Below, one piece after another: positions 42,001-51,800 of a stretch of DNA of 64,000 nt (position 1 is its first letter; each line of letters begins with the position of its first letter). Origin of the DNA: Breviolum minutum Mf 1.05b.01 (lineage: Eukaryota > Sar > Dinophyceae > Suessiales > Symbiodiniaceae); contig DF239261.1 of the NCBI GenBank assembly GCA_000507305.1, positions 62,001 to 126,000 on the forward strand, in the 5' to 3' direction. The translations under genes were made by a program, and so were the position numbers. Below the pieces are notes generated by a model that saw nothing but the letters and a program-made list of their open reading frames with translations, was not told the DNA's origin and did no database searches.

Positions 42001-42719
42001 GATTTGATTTCAATAGCATCACTTTGATCTTTACTGTTGTAAATGCATATATGTGATAATTATGTGATATATGTGTTCATGTATTGATATTTATTGCATT
42101 TAGATTTACATATGTTTATAGTAGTAGTCTTATATAATTCCACCAAAATTTGACAGGCCAGTATTCATGGAGTAGTTCACCTTTCCATTGTACTTCACAG
42201 ACCTACCCAAATTGTGGTCGATGTCGAAGTGACGTCACCACCACCTACAGAAATTACGAGGATGCTTCTGGTTATTATGCAGGGGACTTACAAACTGGAA
42301 AACTATATATGCATATGAGAATGTATTCCCCTGGCCATCCAAACACCTGCTGAGGACATAGTTTGACCCCCCCAAAAAATATGATCAATATGTCAAGAAG
42401 ACCTTCCCAGGAGGCATTTGGATGTCTAGGGTTCACACTTAATCTCTAAATGTCAACTCTTTTTCAGTTTCAATGGACCTTTCCACTGTGTTTTTGTTTC
42501 CGTCTTTAAGATCACACGGGAGCCCCGCAAGCCCCAAAAAAATCAAAGTCGTGCAGGTTGCTCAAATCTCTGAGTGGTGCTCGATGTTTCCGATTTCTGG
42601 ACGTGACTCGGACGATTAGTTCAGCCCAACTTAATGAAGCTACCGAACTTCATGAGAAGGGGGCTCCTGCTAAACCTGTGTTGGAAACATTGAGGGTTTT
42701 TAAGATGTTTGAGGAATAA
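32906..42719 (+). CDS. multi-exon gene of unknown function
   Basis: I do not recognise this protein. Nine exons with coding-like composition and mostly consistent phases lie between 32906 and a TAA at 42717. Visible parts are an N-proximal helical exon (DEILSARLTLLRQFSLVWAE), a basic segment (YNGRLRVRFQPQ), two amphipathic helical exons (FKELANSLQLKRVGSES, QHLGRLEHKNRAASEALREA), a His-rich piece, an acidic helix (KAEELLEEQVLKG) and a C-terminal exon ending LETLRVFKMFEE. Some internal exons are probably still missing (33478-35222 and 37331-40370 are not bridged in phase), and it could be two genes. Confidence 0.55.
33165..33262. repeat. element, family H
   Basis: ggtcaaattgtagcgatctc ... gaaatattagattttggcca; further copies 33842-33956, 38982-39108 and 40190-40312. 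Confidence 0.72.
33417..33477 (+). CDS. unknown gene, exon HVYDMLSLYNGRLRVRF
   Basis: After tgaactag in phase 0: HVYDMLSLYNGRLRVRFQPQ. GC donor CAAG|gcagcc; the frame stays open longer (GSLRRTRLYK), so the end may be further right. Confidence 0.55.
34456..34572. repeat. direct repeat, period about 91 bp
   Basis: gaaggtgtaacctggtaggt occurs at 34457 and 34548, each followed by gcgag and, later, caaatgattt. Confidence 0.85.
34960..35154 (+). CDS. possible exon with acidic Asp/His-rich end
   Basis: Open frame reading DLNKERVWAVFSISTQGVIH and, further on, DDSDYDDDDHGHDGD. Composition is plausible for an exon of the unknown gene, but no phase link was found and base composition is close to background. 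Confidence 0.22.
   Translation: MKTYCEKTTDLNKERVWAVFSISTQGVIHLKSAALATKDDSDYDDDDHGHDGDVNFCLNLTITR
35223..35282 (+). CDS. unknown gene, exon WRWFKELANSLQLKRVGSE
   Basis: After atgttttcag, phase 2: WRWFKELANSLQLKRVGSE(S). Donor TC|gttggt joins in phase to the next exon. Confidence 0.6.
35615..35728 (+). CDS. unknown gene, helical exon VAQGLTSATQHLG
   Basis: Between tgcgcttcag and CCAG|gcaagc (GC donor). Reads VAQGLTSATQHLGRLEHKNR, AASEALREAPNGISGLA. Amphipathic helix. A second frame is open throughout but has less protein-like composition. Confidence 0.65.
36280..36355 (+). CDS. unknown gene, exon VGSKLSTLQHALRAKAVF
   Basis: After ttgctacag: VGSKLSTLQHALRAKAVFRV then DDGDM. Donor G|gtggcc in phase 1, or later at CCAG|gatgct (36373). 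Confidence 0.5.
36430..36546. repeat. TIR element, family B, diverged
   Basis: cactccctgaaactagc ... gttagtttccgggagggta; contains a duplicated gattaattatg near the right arm. Confidence 0.7.
36725..36830. repeat. imperfect tandem repeat
   Basis: tgttccaaaaaaact and tagactcactcaaaaa each occur twice, period about 55 bp. Confidence 0.8.
37270..37330 (+). CDS. unknown gene, His-rich exon
   Basis: After tttgttgag in phase 1: TKFNGHHGDHTEWHLAAKE, donor AG|gtgata. The following TGA in frame shows it must end here. An alternative frame (DTTVTTRNGIWPPKK) runs on through the GC-rich block to 37390. Confidence 0.45.
38359..38476. repeat. TIR element, family B, inner part reversed
   Basis: tacactccctgaaactaaca ... 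tgttggtttcagggtcccg; the internal aaaacaatcgtcttccaac is in the opposite sense to most copies. Confidence 0.7.
38982..39108. repeat. element, family H
   Basis: aatctggtcaaattatagcg ... ggggaaatattataatttgt. Confidence 0.72.
39231..39366. repeat. TIR element, family N
   Basis: ggatcatcccag ... ctgggatgatcctcgaag. Confidence 0.72.
39720..39836. repeat. inverted repeat with 19-bp perfect arms
   Basis: ccctcatcttccagttccc at 39720-39738 and its exact complement at 39818-39836; inner imperfect pairing continues. Confidence 0.85.
39980..40012. repeat. (TA)n tract
   Basis: atatatatatttatatatatatatatac. Confidence 0.9.
40190..40312. repeat. element, family H
   Basis: atctggttaaattatagcga ... ttggggaaatatcaaatttg; close to the copy at 38982. 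Confidence 0.72.
40371..40422 (+). CDS. unknown gene, exon KTKAEELLEEQVLKG
   Basis: After tgtgagacag in phase 1: SRKTKAEELLEEQVLK(G), GC donor GG|gcacac, completed in phase by the next exon (GG+A). Confidence 0.55.
40456..40550. repeat. TIR element, family A with paired substitutions
   Basis: Left ctaggtgctggttt, right gaagccagcaactag: the G-to-C change of the left end is matched by the complementary change at the right. Confidence 0.8.
40876..40954. repeat. TIR element, family A, right end shortened
   Basis: cctggtggtggttgcaaatatg ... aatcaaccaactag; part of the right arm is missing. Confidence 0.65.
41034..41139. repeat. TIR element, family B
   Basis: tacacccctggagattaaca ... tgttaaacttgggcagggta. 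Confidence 0.75.
41411..41523. repeat. element, family J
   Basis: ggtagggatcctggctcacc ... aaggtaattggatccctagg; contains cctttcgttccggaggtgat. Confidence 0.75.
42201..42260 (+). CDS. unknown gene, exon PTQIVVDVEVTSPPPTE
   Basis: After tacttcacag in phase 2: PTQIVVDVEVTSPPPTEIT(R). Donor GAG|gatgct is GA; AG+G restores Arg with the last exon. Confidence 0.6.
42557..42719 (+). CDS. unknown gene, last exon with stop
   Basis: After gtcgtgcag: LLKSLSGARCFRFLDVTRTI, SSAQLNEATELHEKGAPAKP, VLETLRVFKMFEE, TAA at 42717-42719. 53 codons open, strongly protein-like, phase matches the previous exon. Confidence 0.68.
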
Positions 42720-44040
42720 AAGGCATTTTTGAAAAGGGACATTGGTGGGTCAGAACTAATTGAATAAGGCCATTATCACATTATCTTTGAGGATGGGGAC
42801 ATTTGTTGTTCACCGGAAACAAGGTTCTGAAAGCAGATTTTAGGGATGCAGATTTATATTCCAAAAAGATAAGAAATCAGCATGGGTCCACAACTGTGCC
42901 AAAGGTGACCGAATTTCATGATTCAATCCATGTCAATCCTTTTTGCTGAGAACCAGCCCACTGTTAGTTATAAGATGTTATAAGCTGGTTGACTTGGGAA
43001 TTGACTAAACCCTTCCCCTTGGGATCCAATCACCTCGTCACAGGATGATTGGGGCATACCTTTTCGCCTCTGAAACGAAAGGTATCTTAGGTTCCATGAA
43101 ACCTATTCCAAGAAGGTGAGCCAGGATCCCTGGGGAATGTGTTCAGAAGCAGTTCGATTTTGACTAGGGGACCTCACCTTCGACCCTACCTTCCCAGCAA
43201 GTCACAAATACGAGTCATACGCAATGCGTATTTGATACCCACTATCATCCATGCAAGGCATAATTACCTATTTTTGTTGATCTAAAAGCAGCCAAATGTA
43301 GCTACACCGTACCATACATTGATAGTATGGAATATGAAGTTAAGTTTTGATCATTTGTTTACTGCAAAAAAAAAACGTGTTCTCCTTCTGGACATCTTGA
43401 TGTATAGATCCCTAAATCAACCTTCAAGTTTCATTACATCAACTTTTTTTTGCTTGAAACTTGAAACGCACAGCGGTTTCGGTGGGGCCCGCGCTGGGCG
43501 CTAAAAATCCAAGTCCTTGAATTGCATGACGGATTGCTGGCTATGAGCTTTGACAACTGCCACTGGGACTGCCTTTGGGATGTGAGAGTCATTGGAGGTT
43601 CGTGGGGGCTCATGTTTTGTGTCGTTGGTTCAGTTGTTCAGTTGTTCCTGTTACCAATGGTAGTGGCTGAGTGAGGATTCCCAAGATTTTGCACTAAAGT
43701 TGAGAGGTCAGAATCCAAAAGATTGACGAATCAGCTCAAGGAAGTAGCTGTAGCTTAACTGATGACTGGACCATTTGACTGCTGAACCTGCATGACCTAC
43801 GAATATGCAGGAATTATGACAAAACACTAACTTTTGCAGTTCCAAATTGGTAGGACTTATATTTTGTGGTCATTACGGTTTCCTTCAACTAAGAGATCAC
43901 CACTGTAGTTCAAAGTAACAACATGAATAGAAGAATTACTGTAGCAATAACCTTAGACCCATACCTTCCAATTCTTCCTTGCTTCATTGCTTGGTCCTGT
44001 CTTTTTGTTGATGCATCTGACTTAGTCAAAAACATGTTCG
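42720..44040. other. gap with one J-family element
   Basis: After the stop at 42717: J element at 43018-43135, otherwise no exon-like sequence recognised. Confidence 0.5.
43018..43135. repeat. element, family J, opposite orientation
   Basis: cttgggatccaatcacctcg ... aaggtgagccaggatccctg; reverse of the copy at 41411. Confidence 0.75.
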
Positions 44041-44049
44041 TCCTGTTTG

Positions 44050-44146
44050 CCTTGTTTTCAGTGGGTGAGGCCACCATCCAATTTCCAAGTCAACTCACCA
44101 AGTCCCAAAGCTTTCGACCGGCCGTTTGTCAACGGCTTTGTGTTCG
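44050..44146 (+). CDS. isolated exon candidate
   Basis: Between ccttgttttcag and G|gtagat, GC-rich. One frame reads WVRPPSNFQVNSPSPKAFDR then PFVNGFVF, another ATIQFPSQLTKSQSFRPAVC. Strand is likely plus; frame undecided. Confidence 0.4.
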
Positions 44147-44825
44147 GTAGATCCTCGGAAATCCTGCCAGCAAAACATGGGTCGTCAGGCCTCAGGCAGT
44201 CACTCGTGAATGAAATTTTGCGATCTTGCTTCACCCCCTTTTTTTGCTGGATTTCGTAGACGAGATCTTGGAGATCTTGCCTGCCGGAAAAGCACCCAAC
44301 TACTGTTTAGAGCCAAGCAAACTGAATTACCAACCAACTGTTGCTGGTTCAGATGTTTGTGTTGAATTTGACTCACTTCCATCAAAGGCGAACAAACCCC
44401 TGTAGTTGTTATAAGTTATAACCCCTGAAAATGGCCAAAAATAAATTCGTCACTGGGGTGAAATGGGGCCCCTATAAGTAGAGGTTATGGACCCTACTTA
44501 TTAGGTAGTAGCAGCCCACCTTGTCCCTTTTCATCCCAATTTTTTTGAGGTTATGATGTGAAAGTCGTGGATCCAGTTGATTCCACTGTACGGTGGATCT
44601 TATACGGCAAGGGGCTCAGCTGGGCCCGCTGCTAGTGTGATGTGCATGACTCCGCTATGCGGGGGGAGCTCTCACAAACCTTTAGATTCACCAAATTCAC
44701 TAGGTCAGCTTTCTACAAAAGTGAAGTGCAATATGTTCTTGATTTTTCTTGATCATTTTACCAGATTAATTTTGGAAAAGGCCGTGTGTGTAGTCTGTAG
44801 GTCTACATTCAAATCATCATGATGG

Positions 44826-44951
44826 ATGCAAGGGAAGGAGGCTGCGATGGATGCGATGCCAGTAGGAAAAATCCATAAAAATCCCATTGTCGTCGCTGAG
44901 GTCATTCCCAGATTGTCACAGCCTTGGCTGAATGTGCTGATGGACGTTTAG
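44826..44951 (+). CDS. possible terminal exon or small ORF
   Basis: ATG at 44826; reads MDAMPVGKIHKNPIVVAEVI then PRLSQPWLNVLMDV and TAG at 44949. Protein-like composition, no homology recognised. Confidence 0.35.
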   Translation: MQGKEAAMDAMPVGKIHKNPIVVAEVIPRLSQPWLNVLMDV

Positions 44952-45330
44952 CTGGGGCACTCGGGAATGTAGGCTGAGGCGATCGGATCCGAGTCGTTGG
45001 ATTTAAACATGATTTAAACAAGTTACCTGTAAAATGGCGTTGGAATTGGAAGTTTCACTACAGAAGACGGATGATTGATCAGGGCTTTTGAATTCCAATG
45101 ACATTTGTTTGTTTACTCTTATACCAATGGTTTATAAAGATATGTTTTTGTGTTTGTAGGGTTGTGTTTTTCGCTTCAAAGTCTTAAAATCAGATTATCT
45201 TTTTTAATTTTCATCGATTTCAATTGGTTCCTTGACTCCCCAAAAAATGAAAGCTTCTTGAATCAACATACCAAGGAGAAAAAGCCGAACAAAAGACCAA
45301 CAAAACTTGTGCAACAACCATTGTGTACCC

Positions 45331-45435
45331 CATAGGATCCATGTATGGTATATTTACCTGCATTGGCTCAAATTTTTGCTAAACTGCTAAATGTAGTAGA
45401 TGAATATACAATAACTACATGGATCCTATGGGTAC
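45331..45435. repeat. element, family I with long matching ends
   Basis: ccataggatccatgtatggt ... aactacatggatcctatggg, followed by a direct copy of ccaacaaaacttgtgcaaca on each side (45297 and 45436). Confidence 0.75.
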
Positions 45436-45780
45436 CAACAAAACTAGTGCAACAATCATTGTGTACTACCGGATTGGTTTCACATGTTTTTTTTGCTGGA
45501 TTTGTTTGGGAGAAAGCGAAAAAATAAAAACAGGTCGAGTCATCAACCTCTATTAGTGGCATTTATTGCTTGTTTGTCAACCAAAGTTACCTGAATTACA
45601 CTTCCTGGGAACTAAAACTATATCACCCTTTTTTCCCGGCACTTTGGAGTCGATGATGCTGCTACCAACTTGTTGGTCGGTGGGATTCCGGTATAGTTTC
45701 CTTGGAGTTTTTTTACACCTTTCCAAAAGTGCCGGTCCAACAAACCACTTCAGGAGAGGAATCTTGACAAAAAAAAACAG

Positions 45781-45861
45781 GCCACCGGTGGTGCCGATGG
45801 CGTCTTGCGCATTTGGGAGAAGCGACGTTGGGACGAAAAAAACCTGGAAGGTCGACCGCAG
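45781..45861 (+). CDS. exon ATGGADGVLRIWEKRRW
   Basis: After an A-run and acag, phase 0: ATGGADGVLRIWEKRRWDEK then NLEGRPQ. Resembles the third and fourth strand of a WD40 blade. Ends at CAG|gcgggg (GC) or at GAAG|gtcgac (45850, phase 1). Confidence 0.7.
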
Positions 45862-48800
45862 GCGGGGTTGGTTTGCGGGGGTGTCAAGTCCCATAGCATC
45901 CATGGGACTGGTATATTTACCTACATGAATGGTTGATTTTTAAGGTAAATGTAGGTAAATATACCATACCTGGACCATTTGGGATGATAGGAGGTCATCA
46001 ACCTATTCTTGGATGTGTTTTTGTTTGGTGTTTTTTTTTAACAGATGGTACCATGGTAAATTCACCAATTTTTGCACCGCCATTTGAGATATTTTTGTCA
46101 ACATTAGTGCCAAGTATCCAACAAGCAAATCCAAGAATTGGTTTATGGCTGTTCAAATTAACTTCCCCTAATGTACTCCCGCTGAAAAATAAGGGTTTCA
46201 GAAGGCCTTATTAATTAAGGGAAACGGGAAAGTAAGCATTCCTTTTTTATAAACTTGTCACCTTTCATGGGTTTTTCATAATTTTGTGCATACCATCCAT
46301 GTATGGTATATTTACCTACATTTGGTTGATTCTTATGGTTTTCATGTAGATAGGTAAATGTACCTTACCCTAGGGATCCAATCACCCTAAATACTTTGCG
46401 TTTCGGAGGTGATTGTACACACCGTACACACCAATCATCTGACAAGGTGATTGGATCCCTATAGGGTTACATTGATGTCGTATGGGTTATAGAACTTTTT
46501 CTTTTTTGCACCACTAGACTTTCGAGCTCGAAGATGCGAATCTCGATGCTTCGACCGGCACAGGAGTTGGAGGACTTTCCGGTCAGCGAGTTGAAAAAGA
46601 CGGCAACGACCAGCGTTGGGAGTCCCACTTTAAAACGGTCGACGCAACGACCGTTTTTTTTGGGTTAAGGGTGAGTGGTATAGCGCATGGAAAATTTAAT
46701 GTTAAAAAGGACGTACCAAATTCTCAATGTATACCTGGAACCCAAATAATGCCTGGTTTGAACGGAAAAGGCCTTCTTTCGGAGGGTTGCAGCCTCAAAA
46801 TAGAGGACAAACAGGTTCCAGGTATATCCAGAGTCTATATTTCAAATACACCATGCAGTAGCACTAAAAACCTGTGTATATATATATATTTATATATACG
46901 CACTAGTTGGATTCAAATAAGGTGGGATGGTATTTGAATTTGAATTGTGGAAATGAACCCTGTACCGGCTTCAATGCTGGTTTCTGCGTATCCTTCCATG
47001 ATGGTCATGGCATCACATTTACGTAAAGATTCCATTTTGCCCAGCCTCGAACAAAGCAAACAGAAATGTTACCACAATGCCTTTCAAGGATGTTTTCATG
47101 GTGTCAGTTTGTTGGTGAAAGCTCAAACCTCATAGAAAAACAACTCCCCTAAACTCATGGCAATCTTGGGGGGCCACCCAATGCCACCTCCCCCAAGAAC
47201 TAAGGCCTTATTAAGGGACTATGAACCATCATTGTCTCTTAATTAGTCCTTACTATTGTTGATGGAAGAAATCCCCAACAACTACCTGGGATGTATACAA
47301 AAAACCTTATCAAAAACGGGATAACCTACCATATATCAACTGGTTAGCCGGATTTCTGGAACCATCAACAGTAGGGAGTTATTTCTTGGGGGAGGGTGGC
47401 ATTGGGGGATCCCCCCTTAGATTGCCATGATAAACATTCCCATCGCCTCCCAGGATTCCGCATCACCTCCGAGACTAGCACAAGAGGTGGGTGTGTGGTT
47501 AAGTCCTGTTGGAGAAAGGTAAGCAAACATAGAAAACATCAGGACATGAAAGCAGGGAGATGGCCAAATTTGGATATATATTTTTTGGGTTGGGGATGGG
47601 GTACATCATCAATTTTCCATGTTCATTTTGGTGAGAATAAAATGATTTCAGACTTTTTTGTTCTAAGTCAGGTAGATAACAATGTTTTGATGCATTTCAC
47701 CTTTCTGTTTTACCTTTATGAGTCAAAAAAATCCAATCGTACCTTTCAGTTCAAATGTGAGCGATGTGAAAGGTGAAAAACAAACATTCCACCTATTTTT
47801 GTTGTAAGTCTAGATCAATTTGATGGCTTTTTTCAACGGTTGCAAAAAATGGAGGCTTTTATGCTGCGAAACGATGCCAATTACATCCAATTACTGTATT
47901 ATCAAAACAAGTTTGGATGATTTATATGGAATACAGGATGAATACAGGTAAGAATATTTTGAGTAATATTTGATCTTTAAGTTAAGATGCAATTAGTATG
48001 TTCAAAAAATCCCTGAACAAATCCCCATAGTTGAAGCCGGTAGCAGCTATCTACAAAAAACATGTTTATTTTGCATACAAAGCAACTATATAAATACAGT
48101 TAAGCATGCCATATATTGATCCTATGGGTATTGAGATTATAACTATAAGTCATAATTATCAAACATGAGGTTTGATTAGGAAGCTTGTATTGCAATATCC
48201 CGAACATAACTTATCCCTGGAAGTCCAATTCGACTATTGATGGTCGAAACATCCCATCACCAGAATAGGATTATAGAAAAAAATCCCTTTCCGGGTGATT
48301 CAAAGTGACCTTTTTCATCCCCTAGTTGGAGGTCACTTAACACCCTTGAAAGGGTCACGTTTTCACCATACCAAAAAGGTCACCAGCAGAATTGCCAGGT
48401 TCTTAGTACATACCTTTGGACCCCAAAACCATGAAAAATGAAGGTTTTAAACCCTCAATATATGGGTCATAAGCCCCCTAAAAATAAAGGTTTTGGGTTC
48501 CCATGGTATTTGGATCCTTAGGGTGTTAATTCTTCATTGCTTCACTTCCTCACTTCCCCAACCTGGCCTGCCCAGGCATGGTCTGCCGATGCCAAGCCAG
48601 GTGTTTGTAGCATGGTGCCTGGCCTTAAGGGAAGTTCACAGACACTTTTTTGGCGAGTGGGGAAACTTTTATGGGTAAAGAAAAGGAAGTTTTTTTTTTG
48701 AAAGTTCTAGTTTCAGAGTTGGTGTTTGTTTGTTTTGTAAAGAGTATGTTTTATAGTTTATATTGTTCACGTGTTTTTCTCTTATTATTGGCAATTGTTT

Positions 48801-51800
48801 ATTTCCATTTTCGCATTTGTTGTTCTGAGTGTAGTTTTTGTTTTCTTTTTACTAAAGTTATTCAGGTGGCTGGCATGTGAAGAATATTGAAGAATGATAA
48901 AGTTAAGCATCTAGTATTTTTCCATCAAAATTCTTTGGGTATCGAAGATTTTTGGCATTTCTTCTTCTCTTTGCTTGAACCTCTCACGAGATCACCTCGG
49001 TGCTTTTTCCAAGCAGAGGCGTTCTATGCTCATCATCAACAGGCACGTCGGGATGGGGATGGGATTCGGGATGCCTGCAAAAATTCTGCAGATTTCTGCT
49101 TGGACGTCCCAGGAAGTTAGGATCAATGGTTAGTAAATGGCTTATAACCTACTTATAAATGGTATATTGGGGTTATGACCCACACCCACTTACTAACCAT
49201 TTACTAACTTCCTGGGACATCCAAGTGAATATCTCTGGAAATTTGTCCCATTTTGTGGGTGGAATACAATGGAATACATCCCCTGAAACTAACATATCAC
49301 CTGAACACTTGGGTTGGAAGATGAGTTTCCTTTTGGAATGGCGTTCTAGCAGGTGCTATGTTAGTTTTAGGGAGGGTATTGTATTTGTTTGGGGACTTGT
49401 TCCAGCTGTTTGTACATCACATTCAAAGGAGAGAAATCTCGAAAAAAAAACAAGTTTCAACGATGATATTTATACGTAACAATCATCAATCGAACATCAT
49501 CAAACATACGTATCAACACGAAAAACTAGATTCCGGAAGCAAATCATTTTCCTGCAAACAAAGATCCAACGAGGAAAGGCATGGTAGTCTCACTTGTATC
49601 TTCGAGTTTGGGATGATCAGATAAGATCTACCAACATGTGGTACATCATTGCTAGTGATGCATGGGAACATACAGCATTTTTTTTAGCTTGCATTCTTGG
49701 TTTTGTTTACCAATTTGGTATAAAAAATCCATACTAAACTGTAGTCATGAATAGTTCCTAAAGAATTTCTACCGAACAGATGCAGCCCATTTCTACTTCA
49801 CCAGGAATAGTAGATACACATGATACACTATGTGGATAGGACAGGCTATAACTCATAGAAATTAGGGTCTTAACCCCAACATGTAACCCCAATCCCATAT
49901 TTGGGGATTTAGCCACTAGTTAACACAAGGATATCAACAAAATGGGGTGCATACTGCATACGTATTTTCCCCACGATTCGGGGTTGTCGGGGAGACTTTT
50001 TCCTCCGTTTGGAACGCAAATGCGCAGGCACAACGGGCCGAAACCGCAGCTTTGTACCTAAGAGTTCCTTGGGCGTCGGGAACTACAAGGTAGATCATCC
50101 CAGTAAGGGGAACGATCCGATCCTTTGGGGATTTACGAGCACCATGGTTATTAACCACTTACAAGTTCTGGGATGATCCTCCAAGTGCAAGGTGGACGTT
50201 TCGAGGCTATCCTTGTTTATATTTTGTGGAAAAAAAACTCCTATAAGATCCTATAAGTAGGAGTCAAATGACGCCACTCCACCCCAGTGAAACCCATTTA
50301 TTTTCGGCCATTTATACAGCTTATTCATTCCATTTATATATAACGATTAGGCCCACCTTGTAACATATCCCAAGGCACCTTTTGAAGATGATTTTCCTTT
50401 TACCAAGGTGGGATATGTTAGTGCTCTGGATGGTTTTTGATGGTCAAACATTTGTTTATTTTCAATCCTCTTTTGAGGAAGATTCACATGTTGACCAAAA
50501 CTTTTCAAATGGGTTGAAAGCACCACCTACTCGTAGCTGTAATAGACATTGATGCGCTGCCCCTTCCAGGATGCTAGTTTGTAGCAAATGAAGGTTAGGT
50601 TCATGGGTGATTTTTCAGGCTAATAATCTAATGTAAATGTCAATTTATTGTTCTGTTACGGGAGGGGTTCAGCATTTCGAGTTCTAGATGAATGGATCAT
50701 GATTCATGCCTAATAGTTGTGTGGCACTTTTCTTCCCAACACGAAATAGATGCTTGATGTTTTTTTTCCAAAAGAGTGCTGCCTAGAATCTGATAGAAAT
50801 TGTCAACGTTGAAACCCCTGACTTTCTTTTAGACCCAACTTATTTTGCAGATACAACTGTAAATTGTAAAGCCTCATAACCGCCAAGTCCCTCGCGATTT
50901 GCTGATGAACGTTGAGACAGCTGCAATATTCTTCTCAATTTTTGATTTTAGGATTCATTCGCCCCAACCCGCTGGTTGGAACGTGGAAGAAACAACACCC
51001 TTCCGTTTTCCTAGGGAACAAATCAGCCCATCTTGGAATTTTGGAACTGGTTCTAGTCCTCCTTTAGAACACGGGGAAGCCTCCCAATTCCATTTTCAGA
51101 TATTCAGGTTTTCGGGGGATTTTTGCTTTAAAGAGCTATAACTGTTTTTGTTGGTTTAAACTCAGCTCTGTCCGGAACGTCCATAGTTTTAGCAAGGAAC
51201 AAATCTATGATGAGAGTCGTGACTCAATGGGGAATAATAGCTTTGTCATTCTAAAGATGAAGGGTTGAAGGGTCCAACGTTCCAAGACATCTCCAACAGG
51301 TCGAACGGACCCCTGAACCTGAGGATCTAATAGCCCTAGCAACTTACTTAGGGGTCCATTGTGAAGGTCCCATTCAATTTTTGATGGAAACATGCCCATT
51401 TTTTCATATACTCCCCGGAAAACTAACGAATGTCCCCCCTGAAAATCACTGGTTGGTTCAGATGTACTTGCTATATTAGAAATAGCCCCTCCCTTTATAG
51501 GGGACGAATGCCTCCGTTTTCGGGGCCCTCGGAAGCACCCCAAGGTTTTGGTGCATAGCGCACGCTATTTGCCCAAGGCGCCAACAACGAGTCGCCAGGG
51601 CTGCCTCTTGTGGTAAAGATTGGCAAAATCTGTAATGGTTGAAACAGATTTCCTGAAACTAACAGCAAGTTTACCCATGATAATCTAGTAGGATTGGCAG
51701 ATGATTCATTTTTTGGCGGGAAAAAATGCTTATTTTCAGGGGCTTTTGCTGTTAGTTTCAGGGTATAAATGGCTCAGCCATCACCAACATCACAGCCTTC

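Noticed and set aside
42150-42353. Cys-rich open frame TYPNCGRCRSDVTTTYRNYE
   Set aside because: A different frame of the same stretch joins in phase to exons on both sides.
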